From: Candidatus Omnitrophota bacterium
GTDB lineage: Bacteria; Omnitrophota; Gorgyraeia; Gygaellales; Profunditerraquicolaceae
Length of the DNA stretch: 7,827 nt
Direction of reading: 5' to 3'
NCBI GenBank assembly: GCA_018818365.1
Contig: JAHISH010000108.1
Span: 1-7,827, forward strand
The notes under the pieces were generated by a model, which searched no databases, was not told the DNA's origin, and saw nothing but the letters and a program-made list of their open reading frames with translations. Made by a program: the position numbers and the translations under genes. Shown piece by piece: positions 6,467 through 7,827 of this stretch (its first letter is position 1; the number at the start of each line of letters is the position of its first letter).

Positions 6467-7291
6467 TTACGCGAGTTGAGAACGTTTTGCCTGCGCGATG
6501 GCCAAAAGGTTCTTGAGTCTTCTTTTATCGTGCCGGGCAACCGCGCGTTCGATACGCGAGAGTTCAACCTTAAAAGACCGTACCGCGCTCAAAAGATTTT
6601 TGCGATTACTCAAAAAAATGTCGGCCCATAACAGGCTATCTGATGCAGCCAGTCGCGTGGAATCTCGTAACCCTCCTGCCGCAAAACCAAAGAATCGTTC
6701 CGGGACACTGCGCATAAGGGAAAACGCAATCGCATGCGGAAGATGACTAACAAAAGATAGTATCCGGTCATGCGCGTGCGGAGTAAGCGTAATCGTCTTG
6801 GTACCCACCTGCTGCCAAAATTTTTCTACTTTCTTTAATGCGTTCGTATCGGTATTCCTGGTCTGTGTCAAGACACACACAGACCCTTTAAATAAATCTT
6901 TATCGGCATGCCGTATACTACTCTTCTCCGACCCCGCCAAAGGATGACTTCCCACAAAGAGAGAGAATACTTTTTCAAGACACACGGTAATCTCACACTT
7001 AGTACTTCCCACATCGGTAATAATGCAATCATCCAAGACAACTCGTCTTATTGAAGGAGCCAAATCCATAATCGTCTGCACCGGAGTAGCGAAGACAACC
7101 AAATCCGCGCCTTGAATGATCCCTATATCCTGCGCCCCCCGGTCAATGGCTTTTATCTTTTTGGCAAAGGCGATGTTCTTTGCCTGACGGCTTATTCCAA
7201 TCACCTCACCGGCAATTCCGTTTTTCTTGATGGCCAACCCCAATGAACCGCCGATTAGTCCTGTCCCGATAATCGCAATTTTCTTAAACAT
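6467..7291 (-). CDS. tyrA: Prephenate dehydrogenase, catalytic domain only
   Basis: TyrA oxidatively decarboxylates prephenate (or arogenate) on the tyrosine branch. The chosen start, ATG at 7291, gives the usual N-terminus MFKKIAIIGTGLIGGS, with the Rossmann G9-x-G11-x-x-G14. Further motifs are DVGSTK (93-98), GSHPLAGSE with the catalytic-type H116, HAHDRILSFVSHLPH, and GLRDSTRLA near the C-terminus. It has about 274 residues and ends without an ACT domain or chorismate mutase fusion, so feedback by tyrosine through an ACT domain is unlikely. An in-frame GTG at 7300 could add three residues; ATG is preferred because GGTGA lies five bases before it. The gene begins 11 nt after the DAHP synthase stop. 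Whether it prefers prephenate or arogenate, and NAD or NADP, is not decided here. Confidence 0.94.
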   Translation of the reverse strand: MFKKIAIIGTGLIGGSLGLAIKKNGIAGEVIGISRQAKNIAFAKKIKAIDRGAQDIGIIQGADLVVFATPVQTIMDLAPSIRRVVLDDCIITDVGSTKCEITVCLEKVFSLFVGSHPLAGSEKSSIRHADKDLFKGSVCVLTQTRNTDTNALKKVEKFWQQVGTKTITLTPHAHDRILSFVSHLPHAIAFSLMRSVPERFFGFAAGGLRDSTRLAASDSLLWADIFLSNRKNLLSAVRSFKVELSRIERAVARHDKRRLKNLLAIAQAKRSQLA

Positions 7292-7302
7292 TCTTTTCAC
7301 CC

Positions 7303-7827
7303 TTACACTTCCCTTCCGACTGCCTGCGCGATGGCCTTAAGTTCTTGCACGAGAGCAGTAAAGTTCTCCGGGAGCAATGACTGCGCCCCGTCAGAACGTG
7401 CATCCTCCGGATGGCTGTGTACTTCAATAATCAATCCATCCGTGCCGCAGGCTACCGCCGCTTTGGAAAGCGGCGCGACTAATCCCCATTTTCCGGCGGC
7501 ATGAGAAGGATCTACGACCACCGGCAGATGAGAAAGTTGTTTGACCGTCGGGATCATACTTACGTCCAACGTATTGCGCGTGGAATCCTCGAATGTCCTG
7601 ATCCCACGTTCGCATAGTAATACATTAAAATTTCCTTCCGATAGAATATACTCCGCGGACATTAAAAGCTCCTTGACCGTCGAAGATAAACCTCTCTTCA
7701 ACAAGACTGGTTTCTTCGTCATCCCTACCTCTTTTAAAAGATTAAAATTCTGCATATTACGCGCGCCGATCTGAAGAATATCGATATATTCGGCGACCAA
7801 GCCGACATCACGGGTATCCATAACTTC
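7303..7827 (-). CDS. aroF: 3-deoxy-7-phosphoheptulonate (DAHP) synthase, type I-beta, N-terminal part outside window
   Basis: This enzyme condenses phosphoenolpyruvate and erythrose-4-phosphate, the entry step of the shikimate pathway. 174 residues are visible, about the C-terminal half of a 340-residue family member; the frame is open at the window edge, so the ATG at 7821 is internal. Visible motifs are QIGARN (19-24), LLKRG with K44, [13 protein letters not shown] with H109, IIEVH with E135 and ARSDGAQSL with D146. The H-to-E (26) and E-to-D (11) spacings equal those of the metal ligands I recall for the Thermotoga maritima enzyme. The remaining metal cysteine and any N-terminal regulatory domain lie outside the window. 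KDO-8-phosphate synthase is related, but the CERGIRTFE and DPSH context is that of the type I-beta DAHP synthase. Confidence 0.95.
   Translation of the reverse strand, partial: EVMDTRDVGLVAEYIDILQIGARNMQNFNLLKEVGMTKKPVLLKRGLSSTVKELLMSAEYILSEGNFNVLLCERGIRTFEDSTRNTLDVSMIPTVKQLSHLPVVVDPSHAAGKWGLVAPLSKAAVACGTDGLIIEVHSHPEDARSDGAQSLLPENFTALVQELKAIAQAVGREV

Noticed and set aside
7292..7300. GTG at 7300 as the tyrA start
   Set aside because: It adds three residues before the normal N-terminus, and the ATG at 7291 has the better-placed GGTGA. It remains possible.
7303..7821. ATG at 7821 as the start of a short DAHP synthase
   Set aside because: The frame continues to the window edge and the protein would lack half of the barrel; it is an internal methionine.

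Overview
All supportable genes lie on the minus strand, so transcription runs from high to low coordinates. The window is a conserved housekeeping operon (about 7827 to 2216), then a regulatory intergenic region of almost 400 bp (1823-2215), then two poorly characterised genes (1496-1822 and 1-1409).

Operon, in transcription order: the C-terminal half of a type I-beta DAHP synthase (aroF-like, cut by the window edge), prephenate dehydrogenase (tyrA), cytidylate kinase (cmk), ribosome-associated GTPase EF4 (lepA), signal peptidase I (lepB), CDP-alcohol phosphatidyltransferase (pgsA) and acyl-phosphate:glycerol-3-phosphate acyltransferase (plsY). Genes are separated by 18 nt or less or overlap. 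cmk/lepA and lepA/lepB overlap by ATGA, and pgsA/plsY overlap by 29 nt. The operon joins aromatic amino acid synthesis, pyrimidine nucleotide supply, translation, protein export and two steps of phospholipid synthesis. A hairpin with a short T tract at 2170-2147 probably ends it.

The main find is in the intergenic region. On the minus strand, about 1993-1880 has the layout of a class I cyclic-di-GMP (GEMM) riboswitch: a P2 hairpin with a GNRA loop, the conserved CGCAAAGC junction, a P3 helix and the conserved 3' strand GCCGGGTTGCC. That 3' strand is also the 5' arm of a perfect 11-bp intrinsic terminator (1902-1846) just before the ribosome binding site of a 108-residue protein of unknown function. 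The layout predicts a transcriptional ON switch: ligand binding holds the shared strand and prevents termination.

Downstream, a near-consensus sigma70-type promoter (TTGACT, 17 bp, TATTAT with an extended -10) lies so close to the next ATG that the mRNA should be almost leaderless. It drives an exported protein with one TPR unit, a Pro-rich linker and a long aromatic and acidic region, possibly beta-rich or outer-membrane. That gene runs off the low-coordinate edge.

Organism: the GEMM-like switch, the signal-peptide TPR protein and the mixed operon suggest an uncultured diderm bacterium. I lean to the Omnitrophota/PVC side from general familiarity with such gene sets, but nothing in the window proves the lineage. 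I see no tRNA, rRNA, CRISPR array, insertion sequence or phage gene.
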